A stretch of DNA of 64,000 bases from Pseudaestuariivita atlantica (lineage in GTDB: Bacteria > Pseudomonadota > Alphaproteobacteria > Rhodobacterales > Rhodobacteraceae), in the NCBI RefSeq assembly GCF_001205715.1, contig NZ_AQQZ01000003.1, forward strand, positions 434,001-498,000, given 5' to 3'. Below, piece after piece: positions 8,750 to 16,870 of the stretch. Every line of letters starts with the position of its first letter. Positions within the stretch are counted from its first letter, which is position 1. The position numbers and the translations under genes are program-made. The notes beneath the pieces are model-generated. The model saw only the letters and a list, made by a program, of their open reading frames with translations. It had not been told where the DNA came from and ran no database searches.

Positions 8750-9814
8750 GTGCGGTATCACGGTCTGGACCTCTTGCGCGGCGTGGCGATGCTTCTGGGT
8801 GTCGTCCTGCACGCCATGCTCCTCTTCCAGGCGCCCGAGATCATTCCCAAGGTCCTGCCCGAGGCCCGCGTCACCCCGCCACCCACCGCGCCCGCGACAT
8901 GGGCGGCAACGCTGTGGATCCATGTCTGGCGGATGCCGCTTTTCTTCGTGCTTGCCGGGTTCTTCGCGGAACTGGTGATCGCGCGGCGGGGGCTGTGGCA
9001 TTTCGCGCGGGACCGGGCCACGCGGATCGCGCTGACGCTCTTGGTCTTCGTGACCGTGCTTGGCCTTGTCCTGCAACGCAGCGTCCTGACGCTCGACCAC
9101 CTGTGGTTCCTGTGGTTCCTGGCGCTGTTCTGCGCCGCCCGCGTCGGGCTGGGCGCGCTGGGGGTCACGACCCCCGCCCTGCCCGCCCGCGCGATGCTGC
9201 CCGTGGCGCTGGCCGTCTTCATCGTCGCGGCGACGGCGCGGATCAACGGGTTCTGGCACGTGATCCCGCTGCGCGCCGATGATTTCGTCTGGCAGGGTTT
9301 CCTGCTTTACGCTGCCTATTTCGTGACCGGGCTTTTGCTCTACCACGCGCGCGGGGTGGTGGAGCGGTTGGCCCGGCGCATCGTCTGGATCACGCTGCTC
9401 GGCGTCGGAATGGCCGCGTTTGTCACCATGTTCCTGCTGCTGGGGTCGGACCCGAACGCGCTGGCCATGGCGCCCCTGTCGGGGCTGACGACATGGGCGT
9501 GGACCTTTGGCCTGATCGGGATGGCGCAGGCTCTGGTCCGGCAGCCACGGCGCTGGATCGCGTGGCTGGTTGACGCGTCTTACCCCGTCTACCTCTTCCA
9601 CCTTTACCCGACGCTCCTGTTCTCGGCCCTGCTGATCGAGGCGGAGGTGCCGCAGGGCTGGGCCATTGCGGGGGCGAGCGCGGGCGGGATGATCGCGGCC
9701 TTCGGGCTGTGGTACCTGCTGGTGCGCTACACGCCGCTCGACTGGATCATCAACGGCTATCACAAGGCATGGTGGCGCTGGCCCTTTGCCCCCAACGGAT
9801 GGAGAGCGCGATGA
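8750..9814 (+). CDS. Membrane acyltransferase family 3 protein
   Basis: This 354-residue polytopic inner-membrane protein has about ten hydrophobic segments. The opening MRYHGLDLLRGVAMLLGVVLHA matches the acyltransferase-3/OpgC superfamily, in which the early His and Arg residues take part in moving acyl groups across the membrane onto glycans. The start is a GTG at 8750, supported by GGAGG five bases upstream. Its stop overlaps the start of an SGNH hydrolase gene by four bases, which implies translational coupling and a joint O-acylation function on a surface polysaccharide, lipid or glucan. The acceptor is unknown. Confidence 0.85.
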   Translation: MRYHGLDLLRGVAMLLGVVLHAMLLFQAPEIIPKVLPEARVTPPPTAPATWAATLWIHVWRMPLFFVLAGFFAELVIARRGLWHFARDRATRIALTLLVFVTVLGLVLQRSVLTLDHLWFLWFLALFCAARVGLGALGVTTPALPARAMLPVALAVFIVAATARINGFWHVIPLRADDFVWQGFLLYAAYFVTGLLLYHARGVVERLARRIVWITLLGVGMAAFVTMFLLLGSDPNALAMAPLSGLTTWAWTFGLIGMAQALVRQPRRWIAWLVDASYPVYLFHLYPTLLFSALLIEAEVPQGWAIAGASAGGMIAAFGLWYLLVRYTPLDWIINGYHKAWWRWPFAPNGWRAR

Positions 9815-10464
9815 CCCGCCTTCTGACCTGCCTGTTCCTTTTTCTGACCCCCGCGCTTGCGCCCGCGCAGACCGTGATCGTCGCGGGTGATAGCGTGATG
9901 GCTTGGAACCGGGCGGCGGGCGGGTCGGTGGCGGACCGGTTGCAGGAATTCGGCGTGAAGGACGTGACCGACGTCTCCCGCTCGGGCGCGCGGATCAGCG
10001 CGCCGGCGCTGGCGCAGGTCGCCGCGCGGGACATCCGCCGGCAGGTGCGCCGGGCGCGGGACGCGATCGTGGTGCTGGACGGCGGCGCGAACGACCTTGC
10101 CGCCGAATGCAGTTGCCGCGCCTGCGCCGAGGTGCTGGACGGGTTGATCTCGGCCGATGGACGCAGGGGCGAGATCCCGGCAATGGTCGCCTCGATGTTG
10201 CGGCGGGGCAACCGGGTGGTCTGGGCCTATTACTACGACAGCCCACATGGCGGCGGCCCGTTCAGCCCCTGCGCCGACGAGATCGACATTATGGAGGCGC
10301 GGATCGCGAAACTGGCGCGGGCCCTGCCGCAGATGTCGACGGTGGACATGGCCGCGGTGATCGATCCCGCGAACCCGGCGCATTACGATCCCGACCGCGT
10401 GCATCCGTCACAACTTGGATCGGCCCGGATCGCGGCGCTGATCCGGCAGGCCCTGCCGGACTAG
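9811..10464 (+). CDS. Exported SGNH/GDSL-type hydrolase
   Basis: The protein starts MTRLLTCLFLFLTPALAPAQ, a signal peptide, then shows the SGNH blocks: GDSVMAWN (nucleophile Ser near residue 28), GGANDLA (block III Asn) and DRVHPSQLG (catalytic Asp-His near the end). Length is 217 residues. SGNH domains paired with acyltransferase-3 proteins load or remove acetyl or acyl groups on extracytoplasmic glycans. Here the two activities are separate proteins with a four-base ATGA overlap instead of one fused polypeptide. The stop codon overlaps that of the convergent glycosyltransferase gene. Confidence 0.82.
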   Translation: MTRLLTCLFLFLTPALAPAQTVIVAGDSVMAWNRAAGGSVADRLQEFGVKDVTDVSRSGARISAPALAQVAARDIRRQVRRARDAIVVLDGGANDLAAECSCRACAEVLDGLISADGRRGEIPAMVASMLRRGNRVVWAYYYDSPHGGGPFSPCADEIDIMEARIAKLARALPQMSTVDMAAVIDPANPAHYDPDRVHPSQLGSARIAALIRQALPD

Positions 10465-11108
10465 GCGGCGGGCCAGATGCCGAAGTGGTCGCGGATGGCC
10501 GTGACCGCCGCCTGGTTGACGGCGGCCCGGTTGGTGCCGGTTTGCAGGGGGACGGGGGCGGCTTGCGGCGCGACCTCGGCCCGTGCGGCGGGTGCGGTGA
10601 CCACCTGCACCCCGCGCGCTGCCAGAACACCGCTGATCCAGACGTCATCGGCCCAGCGCGCATCCTCGGGCGCAGTCAGTACACCCTCCAGCACGCTAGT
10701 CGGCGCAAGCACCCCGGCAAACCCCTGCGCGACCGGGTCACCTGACGCCACCCGCAGGCGGCGCACCGGGAAGGTGGAGGCGGCGACGACCGCTGCCTCC
10801 CCCCGAGCGGCCAGCAGCGCGGTGATCCAGCCGGGGCCATAGAGGCAATCGTCATCGCACCAGATCACGTCGCCCGTCAGTACGGGGAGCGGGGCGAGCT
10901 TGGTCAGGGGGCCGAGGTCTTTGGCCTCGTGGAGTTCGATACCCGGCGGGACGGGCGGCGGGCCAAAGGTGCCGGGGAAGCGCGCGTAGCGGCGGCACCA
11001 GCTGACGATGATGCGGTCGGGCGCGGTGTCCTGCGCGCGCAGGCTCGCCAGCACCGGGGCGAGGCCCGCGTGGCGCGGCGGAATGGTGGAAAGGCAGACG
11101 GTCAGCAT
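10461..11108 (-). CDS. Glycosyltransferase family 2-like protein
   Basis: This 215-residue protein begins MLTVCLSTIPPRHAGLAPVL and has an acidic cluster VIWCDDDCLYGPGW near residue 88, which fits the metal- and nucleotide-sugar-binding DXD region of GT-A enzymes. WADDVWISGVLAARG later resembles the acceptor-side Asp motif. No membrane anchor is visible. The ATG at 11108 is used in preference to a TTG two codons upstream. The sugar donor and acceptor are unknown. It lies just beyond the terminator of the Sat-CysC gene and is convergent with the SGNH gene. Confidence 0.7.
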   Translation of the reverse strand: MLTVCLSTIPPRHAGLAPVLASLRAQDTAPDRIIVSWCRRYARFPGTFGPPPVPPGIELHEAKDLGPLTKLAPLPVLTGDVIWCDDDCLYGPGWITALLAARGEAAVVAASTFPVRRLRVASGDPVAQGFAGVLAPTSVLEGVLTAPEDARWADDVWISGVLAARGVQVVTAPAARAEVAPQAAPVPLQTGTNRAAVNQAAVTAIRDHFGIWPAA

Positions 11109-11112
11109 CGGC

Positions 11113-11148
11113 AAAGAAAAAGGCCCCGCGCGGATGCGCAGGGCCTTT
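11113..11148 (-). terminator. Rho-independent terminator of the MarR-Sat-CysC gene
   Basis: On the minus strand AAGGCCCTGCGC (11136-11147) pairs with GCGCGGGGCCTT (11120-11131) around a four-base loop, followed by a T-rich run at 11113-11119. It starts eight bases past the stop codon at 11155 and separates this gene from the downstream glycosyltransferase. Confidence 0.8.
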
Positions 11149-11154
11149 GGAGGG

Positions 11155-12867
11155 TCAGTTGGCGGCGATCAGGCCCATGCTTTCCAGCTTGAGGATCACC
11201 TGGTGCGCGCAGTTGTCGACATCCACGTTCTCGGTCTCGACGCGCAGTTCGGGGTTTTCCGGCACGTCGTAGGGATCGGAGATGCCCGTGAACTCCTTGA
11301 TCTTGCCTTCGCGGGCGAGCTTGTAGAGGCCCTTGCGGTCGCGCCGTTCGCATTCCTCGATCGAGGTGGCGACGTGCACTTCGACGAAAGCGCCGTAGGC
11401 CTCGATATCCTCGCGCACCGCGCGGCGGGTGGTGGAATAGGGCGCGATGGGCGCGCAGATGGCGATGCCGCCGTTCTTGGTGATCTCGGACGCGACATAG
11501 CCGATGCGGCGGATGTTGAGGTCGCGGTGCTCTTTCGAGAAGCCGAGTTCCGACGACAGGTTCTTCCGCACGATATCACCGTCGAGCAGTGTCACGGGGC
11601 GGCCGCCCATCTCCATCAGCTTGACCATGAGCGCGTTGGCGATGGTCGATTTGCCCGAGCCGGAGAAGCCGGTGAAGAAGACGGTGAAGCCCTGTTGCGA
11701 CCGGGGCGGACGGGTGCGGCGCAGTTCCTTGACCACTTCGGGGAAGGAGAACCATTCGGGGATTTCCAGACCCTCGGCAAGGCGGCGGCGCAGTTCCGTG
11801 CCCGAGATGTTCAGGATGGTGACGCTGTCCTTGTCCTTGATCTCGTCCGCGGGTTCGTACTGGGCGCGTTCCTGCACGTAGACCATGTGCTTGAAGTCGA
11901 CCATTTCGATGCCGATTTCGTCCTGGTGCTCGCGGAAGAGGTCCTGCGCGTCATAGGGGCCGTAGAAATCCTCACCGGCGGAGTTCTTGCCGGGGCCGGC
12001 GTGGTCGCGGCCGACGATGAAGTGGGTGCAGCCGTGGTTGGCGCGGATCAGGCCGTGCCAGACCGCCTCGCGCGGGCCGGCCATGCGCATGGCGAGGTTC
12101 AGAAGCGACATGTGCGTGGTCGAGGCCGGGTACTTGTCGAGCACGGCTTCGTAGCAGCGCACGCGGGTGAAGTGATCGACGTCGCCCGGTTTGGTCATGC
12201 CGACAACGGGGTGGATCAGCAGGTTGGCCTGTGCTTCGCGCGCGGCGCGGAAGGTCAGTTCCTGGTGCGCGCGGTGCAGCGGGTTGCGCGTCTGGAACGC
12301 GACGACCTTGCGCCAGCCCAGCTTGCGGAAATAGGCGCGCAACTCGTTCGGCGTTTCGCGCGAGCCGCGGAAATCGTAGTGCACGGGTTGCTGGATGCCG
12401 GTGACCGGGCCGCCAAGATAGATCTTGCCCGCCGTGTTGTGCAGGTAGTTGACCGCCGGGTGGGCGAGGTCGTCGGCGCCGAACACCTTCTCGGCTTCCT
12501 TCGACTTGTTCGGCTCCCAGCGGTCGGTGACCGTCATGGTGCCGAGGATCACGCCTTCCTGGTCGCGCAGAGCGATGTCCTGCCCGATTTCGAGGCTTTG
12601 CGCGAAATCCTCGTTCACGTCGAGCGTGATCGGCATCGGCCAGAGCGAGCCGTCCTTGAGGCGCATCGTGTCGACGACGCTGTCGTAATCCTCTTCGGTC
12701 AGGAAGCCCTTCAGCGGGTTGAAGCCGCCGTTCATCAGGAGTTCGAGGTCACAGATCTGGCGCGGGGTCAGGTCCCAGCTGACAAGATCGGCCGCTTCGA
12801 CCTTCAGCTTCTGCGCGCTGTCGTACGACACGTACAGTTCGGGGATGGGGGCCAGGTTATTCTGCAT
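11155..12867 (-). other. Alternative internal start: Sat-CysC alone (570 aa)
   Basis: The ATG at 12867 is where stand-alone bifunctional Sat-CysC proteins normally start, and AGGA lies about nine bases before it. If translation restarts here, the winged-helix protein would still read through into the enzyme because no stop codon separates them, so both a 691-residue and a 570-residue product are possible. Confidence 0.5.
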
Positions 12868-13230
12868 CAGATTGGTCCTATGCTTGACGGGAATGAGATG
12901 TGAGTGGGAGCCGGTCAGTTCGGCGTGAAGCGCGTCGTACTCGGCGAATTTGCGGGCGAGGAACCGGTCGGTCAGACGGGCCTTTTCCGCCGCGCCCTTG
13001 AGCGTGAGCGAATAGGCATAGCGTTGCCGCCGGTCAGAACTGTTGCGGTCGGTGACCCGGATGAAGCCCGCATCGGTGGCGCTGCGCAGTTCCGCGTTCA
13101 GACGTCCCAGCGACAGGCCGATCGCTTCGGCCGTGGCGCGCTGCGACGCTTCCGGCGCGCGATCAAGCTGGCGCAGGAGGCGGAAGAGGCGGTCCTCTTC
13201 ATCGGTGATGATGGCGGCGCTGCCGGGCAT
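11155..13230 (-). CDS. sat-cysC: MarR-type winged-helix domain fused in frame to bifunctional ATP sulfurylase / APS kinase
   Basis: One frame of 691 residues with no internal stop. Residues about 9-115 match the EPS-associated MarR-type regulators (EEDRLFRLLRQLD, then ATAEAIGLSLGRLNAELRSA and RQRYAYSLTLKGAAEKARLT). Met122 (MQNNLAPIPELYVS) begins a full-length 570-residue sulfate adenylyltransferase/adenylylsulfate kinase: ATP sulfurylase with QTRNPLHRAHQE near 313 and GRDHAGPG near 406, and CysC with the P-loop GFSGSGKST near 520. It makes APS and then PAPS from sulfate. A weak ribosome site (AGGA about nine bases before Met122) leaves open a separately translated enzyme. The upstream inverted repeats suggest autoregulation. 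Confidence 0.85.
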   Translation of the reverse strand: MPGSAAIITDEEDRLFRLLRQLDRAPEASQRATAEAIGLSLGRLNAELRSATDAGFIRVTDRNSSDRRQRYAYSLTLKGAAEKARLTDRFLARKFAEYDALHAELTGSHSHLIPVKHRTNLMQNNLAPIPELYVSYDSAQKLKVEAADLVSWDLTPRQICDLELLMNGGFNPLKGFLTEEDYDSVVDTMRLKDGSLWPMPITLDVNEDFAQSLEIGQDIALRDQEGVILGTMTVTDRWEPNKSKEAEKVFGADDLAHPAVNYLHNTAGKIYLGGPVTGIQQPVHYDFRGSRETPNELRAYFRKLGWRKVVAFQTRNPLHRAHQELTFRAAREAQANLLIHPVVGMTKPGDVDHFTRVRCYEAVLDKYPASTTHMSLLNLAMRMAGPREAVWHGLIRANHGCTHFIVGRDHAGPGKNSAGEDFYGPYDAQDLFREHQDEIGIEMVDFKHMVYVQERAQYEPADEIKDKDSVTILNISGTELRRRLAEGLEIPEWFSFPEVVKELRRTRPPRSQQGFTVFFTGFSGSGKSTIANALMVKLMEMGGRPVTLLDGDIVRKNLSSELGFSKEHRDLNIRRIGYVASEITKNGGIAICAPIAPYSTTRRAVREDIEAYGAFVEVHVATSIEECERRDRKGLYKLAREGKIKEFTGISDPYDVPENPELRVETENVDVDNCAHQVILKLESMGLIAAN

Positions 13231-13243
13231 CGGGCGACTCGAA

Positions 13244-13297
13244 GTTTGTTCACGCGTGAACGTATTGCAGAAAATGTTTGTTCAGGAAAGAACAAAC
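13244..13297. promoter_or_regulatory. Paired inverted repeats upstream of the MarR-Sat-CysC gene
   Basis: A perfect 14-base palindrome GTTCACGCGTGAAC lies at 13248-13261. A second perfect inverted repeat has arms GTTTGTTC (13276-13283) and GAACAAAC (13290-13297) around six bases. The half-site GTTTGTTC also begins the first element at 13244, so two related sites lie 32 bases apart, about three helical turns. Both are 14-67 bases upstream of the start codon. The likely binder is the winged helix encoded immediately downstream, which is inference. Confidence 0.6.
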
Positions 13298-13362
13298 TTT
13301 TCGGTCACGCGGGAAGATGCCGATACGCAACAGGTGGGAAAGGCGCGGCGGGCGGCGTCAGA

Positions 13363-13698
13363 TCACTCGCCGCCGTCCTCCCCGTCCTGGTCGGCGGCGT
13401 GGGCGATGGCGGCGGCGCGTTCGAAATCGCGCTGCTGGTCAGCAGATGCCTCGGTCTGATAGCGCGCCTTCCACTCGTCGAAGGGCATGCCATAGAAAAT
13501 CTCGCGCGCATCCATCTTGTCGATCTCGATCCCGCGTTCGGCAGCGGCTTCCTGCATCCAGCGGCTGAGACAGTTCCGGCAAAAGCCCGACTGGTTCATC
13601 ATGTCGATGTTCTGCACGTCCGTGCGGTCCTGCATCAGGTGCTGTTGCAGGCGGCGGAAGGCGGCGGCTTCGATCTGGATGCGGGTGGCGTCGTCCAT
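13363..13698 (-). CDS. DUF1244 family protein
   Basis: This 111-residue protein begins MDDATRIQIEAAAFRRLQQH and carries the family's core NQSGFCRNCLSRWMQ (two cysteines near residues 39 and 42) followed by YGMPFDEWKARYQ. The family is widespread in proteobacteria, small, cytosolic and of unknown function. The acidic C-terminal tail (DQDGEDGGE) is probably disordered. An upstream ATG at 13767 would add 23 unconserved residues, so 13698 is chosen. It is a single gene between the operator region of the Sat-CysC gene and the amidohydrolase gene. Confidence 0.85.
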   Translation of the reverse strand: MDDATRIQIEAAAFRRLQQHLMQDRTDVQNIDMMNQSGFCRNCLSRWMQEAAAERGIEIDKMDAREIFYGMPFDEWKARYQTEASADQQRDFERAAAIAHAADQDGEDGGE

Positions 13699-13773
13699 GG
13701 GAGGGGCCTTTCGTTCGGGCAAGGGATGAGTTGCCACAGAAGTGGGCCACGCAGGGCGCGGCGGCAAGGGGCG

Positions 13774-14517
13774 TCAGGTGCGGGCGGCGTCGGCCACGGG
13801 CAGGGCTGCTTGCAGCACGGGCGCAAGACGGTCGGCCCATGCGCGCTGGCCATCGGAATCGGCGATCAGGTCCTGCCGCACCTCGATCAGGATGTTGTGG
13901 TGACCGGGTTTCAGCGCGTGGCGGTGCACCGCGTCGCCCGGCAGGTGGCCCACGTAGGGCTCGTTATCGCCCACGCACAGGTCGGGTTGGGCGCGCAAGG
14001 CGTCGATCACCGGATCGGACAGCCGCCGGTCCCACGCCGACAGGATGCCCACCTGCCAAGGCCGGGGCGCGCGCCCGTTCAGGCGAGGCGTGAAGGAGTG
14101 CACGGCCACCAGCACCGGATCGTCCCGGTCCGCCATCACCCCGCCCAGCGCCGCGTGATAGGGCCGGTGGAGCAGATCAAGCCGCCGCGAGACCTCTGCT
14201 GCGTCGGCGTGGCGGTTGCCGGGGATGATTGTGCCGTCATAGAGCCGCATCAGAAGGGTCGGATCATCCTCCCCCCGGTTCGGATCGATCACGAGGCGAG
14301 AGAAGTCGGACAGGACGGCAGGTGCCTCCAGCGCAGCGGCCAGATGGCGGGTCAGGCCCGCGGCGCCGATGTCATAGGCGATGTGGCGCTGCATGTCGGC
14401 CTCCGGCAGGCCCAGCGGGCCGATCCCCGGCGGCACCGTGTTGGTCGCGTGATCGCAGGACACCACCCAGCGGCCACCGCGCTCTGCCCCGAGGATTTTA
14501 TACGGTTGATGTGACAT
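13774..14517 (-). CDS. N-formylglutamate amidohydrolase family protein
   Basis: This 247-residue protein begins MSHQPYKILGAERGGRWVVS. It has the N-formylglutamate amidohydrolase motifs VVSCDHATNTVPPG near the start, AYDIGAAGLTRHLA, SDFSRLVIDPNR and VAVHSFTPRLNG. The family removes formate from N-formylglutamate, the last step of one histidine-degradation route. No hut gene is nearby, so the physiological substrate is open; roseobacters carry several paralogs. The start at 14517 is preferred over 14565 because the extension is not family-like. It is divergent from pyruvate kinase. Confidence 0.85.
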   Translation of the reverse strand: MSHQPYKILGAERGGRWVVSCDHATNTVPPGIGPLGLPEADMQRHIAYDIGAAGLTRHLAAALEAPAVLSDFSRLVIDPNRGEDDPTLLMRLYDGTIIPGNRHADAAEVSRRLDLLHRPYHAALGGVMADRDDPVLVAVHSFTPRLNGRAPRPWQVGILSAWDRRLSDPVIDALRAQPDLCVGDNEPYVGHLPGDAVHRHALKPGHHNILIEVRQDLIADSDGQRAWADRLAPVLQAALPVADAART

Positions 14518-14594
14518 TGACCCCAAGTCCTGACCCGCGCCCCTGTTAGCGTGTTGAAGGGTCACCGGAAATAGGCAATAAGACCCGCGAATGC

Positions 14595-14606
14595 GTTAGC
14601 GGTAAC
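14595..14606. promoter_or_regulatory. LacI-type operator candidate upstream of pyk
   Basis: GTTAGCGGTAAC at 14595-14606 has matching outer arms GTTA/TAAC around a GC-rich centre, the form of LacI-family operators. It lies 86 bases upstream of the pyruvate kinase start. Central-carbon LacI regulators such as CceR in Rhodobacter use sites of this general shape. Assignment to such a regulator is inference. Confidence 0.3.
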
Positions 14607-14691
14607 AGTCCTGCCGGGCCGGCGCGGCCCCGTGACCGGACAGTTGACGCGGCGGCATGAATGTTCGAAGCCACGCCCGGAGGTCCGACCC

Positions 14692-16137
14692 ATGAGACGC
14701 AACCGAAACGTCAAGATCGTCGCAACCCTTGGTCCCGCATCGAGCGATTACAAGATGATCCGCGCGCTGCACGAGGCGGGCGCGGACGTGTTCCGGCTCA
14801 ACATGAGCCACGGCTCGCATGAAGAGATCGCCGAACGCCACGGGATCATCCGCCAGATCGAGGCGGATGTGGGCTCTCCCATCGCGATCCTTGCCGACCT
14901 TCAGGGGCCCAAGCTGCGCGTGGGCACCTTTGCCAACGGTTCCGAGGAGCTTGAGGACGGGGCGAAGTTCCGGCTGGACCTCGACGATGCGCCCGGCGAC
15001 GCGACCCGCGTGCAACTGCCACACCCCGAGATTTTCGAGGTGATGGAGCCGGGCAATGCGCTGCTGGTCAATGACGGCAAGATCCGGCTGAAGGTGCTGG
15101 AATGCGGGCCCGATTACGCCAATTGCGAGGTGATCGCAGGCGGCGAGATTTCCAACAACAAGGGCGTGAACGTGCCGGACGTGGTGCTGCCCCTTGCCGC
15201 GCTGAGCGAGAAGGACCGCACCGACCTGGAATTCGTGCTGCAGCTGGGCGTCGACTGGCTGGCGCTGAGTTTCGTGCAGCGGGCCGAGGACGTGCAGGAA
15301 GCGCGGGCGCTCGCAGGCGGGCGCGCGGCGATCATGTCGAAGATCGAGAAACCCGCGGCGGTCGAGAAGTTCGAGGAAATCCTCGCCGCATCCGACGGGA
15401 TCATGGTGGCGCGCGGCGACCTGGGCGTCGAGTTGCCGGTGCAGAACGTGCCGCCGATCCAGAAGCGGCTGGTGCGCAAGTGCCGGGCGGCGGCCAAGCC
15501 GGTGATCGTGGCGACCCAGATGCTGGAATCGATGATCGAAAGCCCGATGCCCACCCGCGCCGAGGTGTCGGACGTGTCGGGCGCCATCTATGAAGGGGCG
15601 GACGCGATCATGCTGTCGGCGGAATCGGCGGCAGGTCATTACCCGGTCGAGGCGGTCACGACGATGAACAACGTCGCCGTCGAGGTAGAGAACGACCCGA
15701 CCTACCGCGAGGTGATCGAGGCGTCGCGCAACGTCAAACGCTCGACCGTGGCCGATGGCATCGTCGCCGCCGCGCGCGAGATCGCCGAGGCGACGCATAT
15801 CAAGGCGATCTGCTGTTACACCCAGTCGGGCGCGACGGCCCTGCTGGTGGCGCGCGAACGGCCATGGGTGCCGATCCTCGCGCTCAGCTCGCAACGCGGA
15901 ACGGCGCGGCGGCTGGCCCTGACATGGGGCACCAATTGCGTGATGGCCGGAGAGCTGGAACGGTTCAAGATGGCGGTGGTCACGGCGGCGCGCGCGGCGC
16001 GGTCGGGCGGCTATGCCGGGCCCGAGGACCAGATCGTGGTGACGGCGGGCGTGCCCTTCAACATGACCGGCACCACCAACATCCTGCGGGTCGCCCCCTG
16101 CGACGAGCGTTTGATTTTCGCCGACGATCCGGAGTAG
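14692..16137 (+). CDS. pyk: Pyruvate kinase
   Basis: This 481-residue cytosolic enzyme converts phosphoenolpyruvate and ADP to pyruvate and ATP. The start MRRNRNVKIVATLGPASSDY is preceded by GGAGG nine bases upstream, which settles it over an ATG 20 codons earlier. Visible motifs are FRLNMSHGS (TIM-barrel entry), the catalytic IMSKIEKPAAVEKF with the active-site Lys near residue 219, and MVARGDLGVELP. The C-terminal allosteric domain is present (ICCYTQSGATALLVARERP). A stand-alone small membrane protein gene follows 32 bases downstream, possibly cotranscribed. Confidence 0.97.
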   Translation: MRRNRNVKIVATLGPASSDYKMIRALHEAGADVFRLNMSHGSHEEIAERHGIIRQIEADVGSPIAILADLQGPKLRVGTFANGSEELEDGAKFRLDLDDAPGDATRVQLPHPEIFEVMEPGNALLVNDGKIRLKVLECGPDYANCEVIAGGEISNNKGVNVPDVVLPLAALSEKDRTDLEFVLQLGVDWLALSFVQRAEDVQEARALAGGRAAIMSKIEKPAAVEKFEEILAASDGIMVARGDLGVELPVQNVPPIQKRLVRKCRAAAKPVIVATQMLESMIESPMPTRAEVSDVSGAIYEGADAIMLSAESAAGHYPVEAVTTMNNVAVEVENDPTYREVIEASRNVKRSTVADGIVAAAREIAEATHIKAICCYTQSGATALLVARERPWVPILALSSQRGTARRLALTWGTNCVMAGELERFKMAVVTAARAARSGGYAGPEDQIVVTAGVPFNMTGTTNILRVAPCDERLIFADDPE

Positions 16138-16169
16138 CGTCTGCACGACTTTGCAGGAGGTGTGTGACC

Positions 16170-16400
16170 GTGACGCTTGAACCCGACCTTGCCCTTGTGA
16201 TCGGCCTCGTGGTCGGGGCGTTCTCGATCCCGGCCATCGTGTCCGCCCTGAGCGAAGCACGCGCGCCACGGGTGGCGGCGATCACCGTGCTGATCGCGGG
16301 CGGACTGGTCGCCTACGCGCTGGCGACGAAACCGGGCGGGTACACGCTGGAACAGATCCCGGACGTGTTCGTGAAGGTGGTGGCCCAGCTGATCGGGTAA
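16170..16400 (+). CDS. Small membrane protein, 76 aa, unknown function
   Basis: The frame starting from GTG at 16170 (or GTG at 16164) encodes a protein with two hydrophobic segments, LALVIGLVVGAFSIPAIVSAL and AAITVLIAGGLVAYALA (the first listed is split here only by reading), and a short polar C-terminus ending VFVKVVAQLIG. GGAGG at 16156-16160 is nine bases before the 16170 GTG, which favours that start. It follows pyk at short distance on the same strand. It looks like an uncharacterised inner-membrane protein; no catalytic motif is visible. Confidence 0.65.
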   Translation: MTLEPDLALVIGLVVGAFSIPAIVSALSEARAPRVAAITVLIAGGLVAYALATKPGGYTLEQIPDVFVKVVAQLIG

Positions 16401-16411
16401 GGCCGGTCGCT

Positions 16412-16870
16412 GCAGACGGGCCGTGGTGGGTCGAAGCGCGGCGGGCTGAAGCCCTTGATTCCGCGCTGGGGCAAAGCTGTTTGGTTGCGGACGGGCCGCG
16501 GCGCGTCGATCCACCCGGTCCGCTACTCACTTTATCCCTGCCAACCCCGCACTCCGCTCCAGCGACGCACCCAGCCCCGCCAAATCGACGTGCCGTAGGG
16601 GCGGCCCGTCCCCTCTCATCGATTTTTCATGGAAAAATCGACTGCCGGGCGACGGATGCGCGGCGGGCTGAAGCCCTTGATTCCGCGCTGGGGCATAGCG
16701 GTGTGGTCGCAGACGGGCCGCGGTGCGTCGATCTGACGGGTCTGCTGGGAGGTTTATCGTTGCCACGTCCTTGCGCCGCTCCAGCGACGCTCCCAGCCCC
16801 ACCAAATCGACGTGCCGTGGGGGCGGCCCGTCGATGCGCGGCGGGCTGAAGCCCTTGATTCCGCGCGGGG
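16412..16870. repeat. Intergenic repeat cluster A: two ~121-bp inverted-end elements in tandem, with three hairpin modules
   Basis: Full elements lie at 16490-16610 and 16712-16832 (222-base period). Each starts GACGGGCCGC and ends GCGGCCCGTC, with inner ends reading near CGTCGAT and ATCGACG. A hairpin module with outer arms GCGCGG/CCGCGC and inner arms GGGCT/AGCCC occurs at 16436-16466, 16658-16688 and 16836-16866. Each full element is followed by it: A2 directly after GAT, A1 after a longer tail. A stem with arms CGATTTTTC/GAAAAATCG sits at 16620-16640. A deletion derivative precedes the first module (16415-16432). This accounts for most of the gene-free 16401-17058 stretch; 16871-17058 shows nothing else. 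Confidence 0.8.

Noticed and set aside
16412-16870. CRISPR-like array
   Set aside because: Units are about 222 bases with only two copies and inverted ends; there are no short regular repeats with unique spacers and no cas gene.
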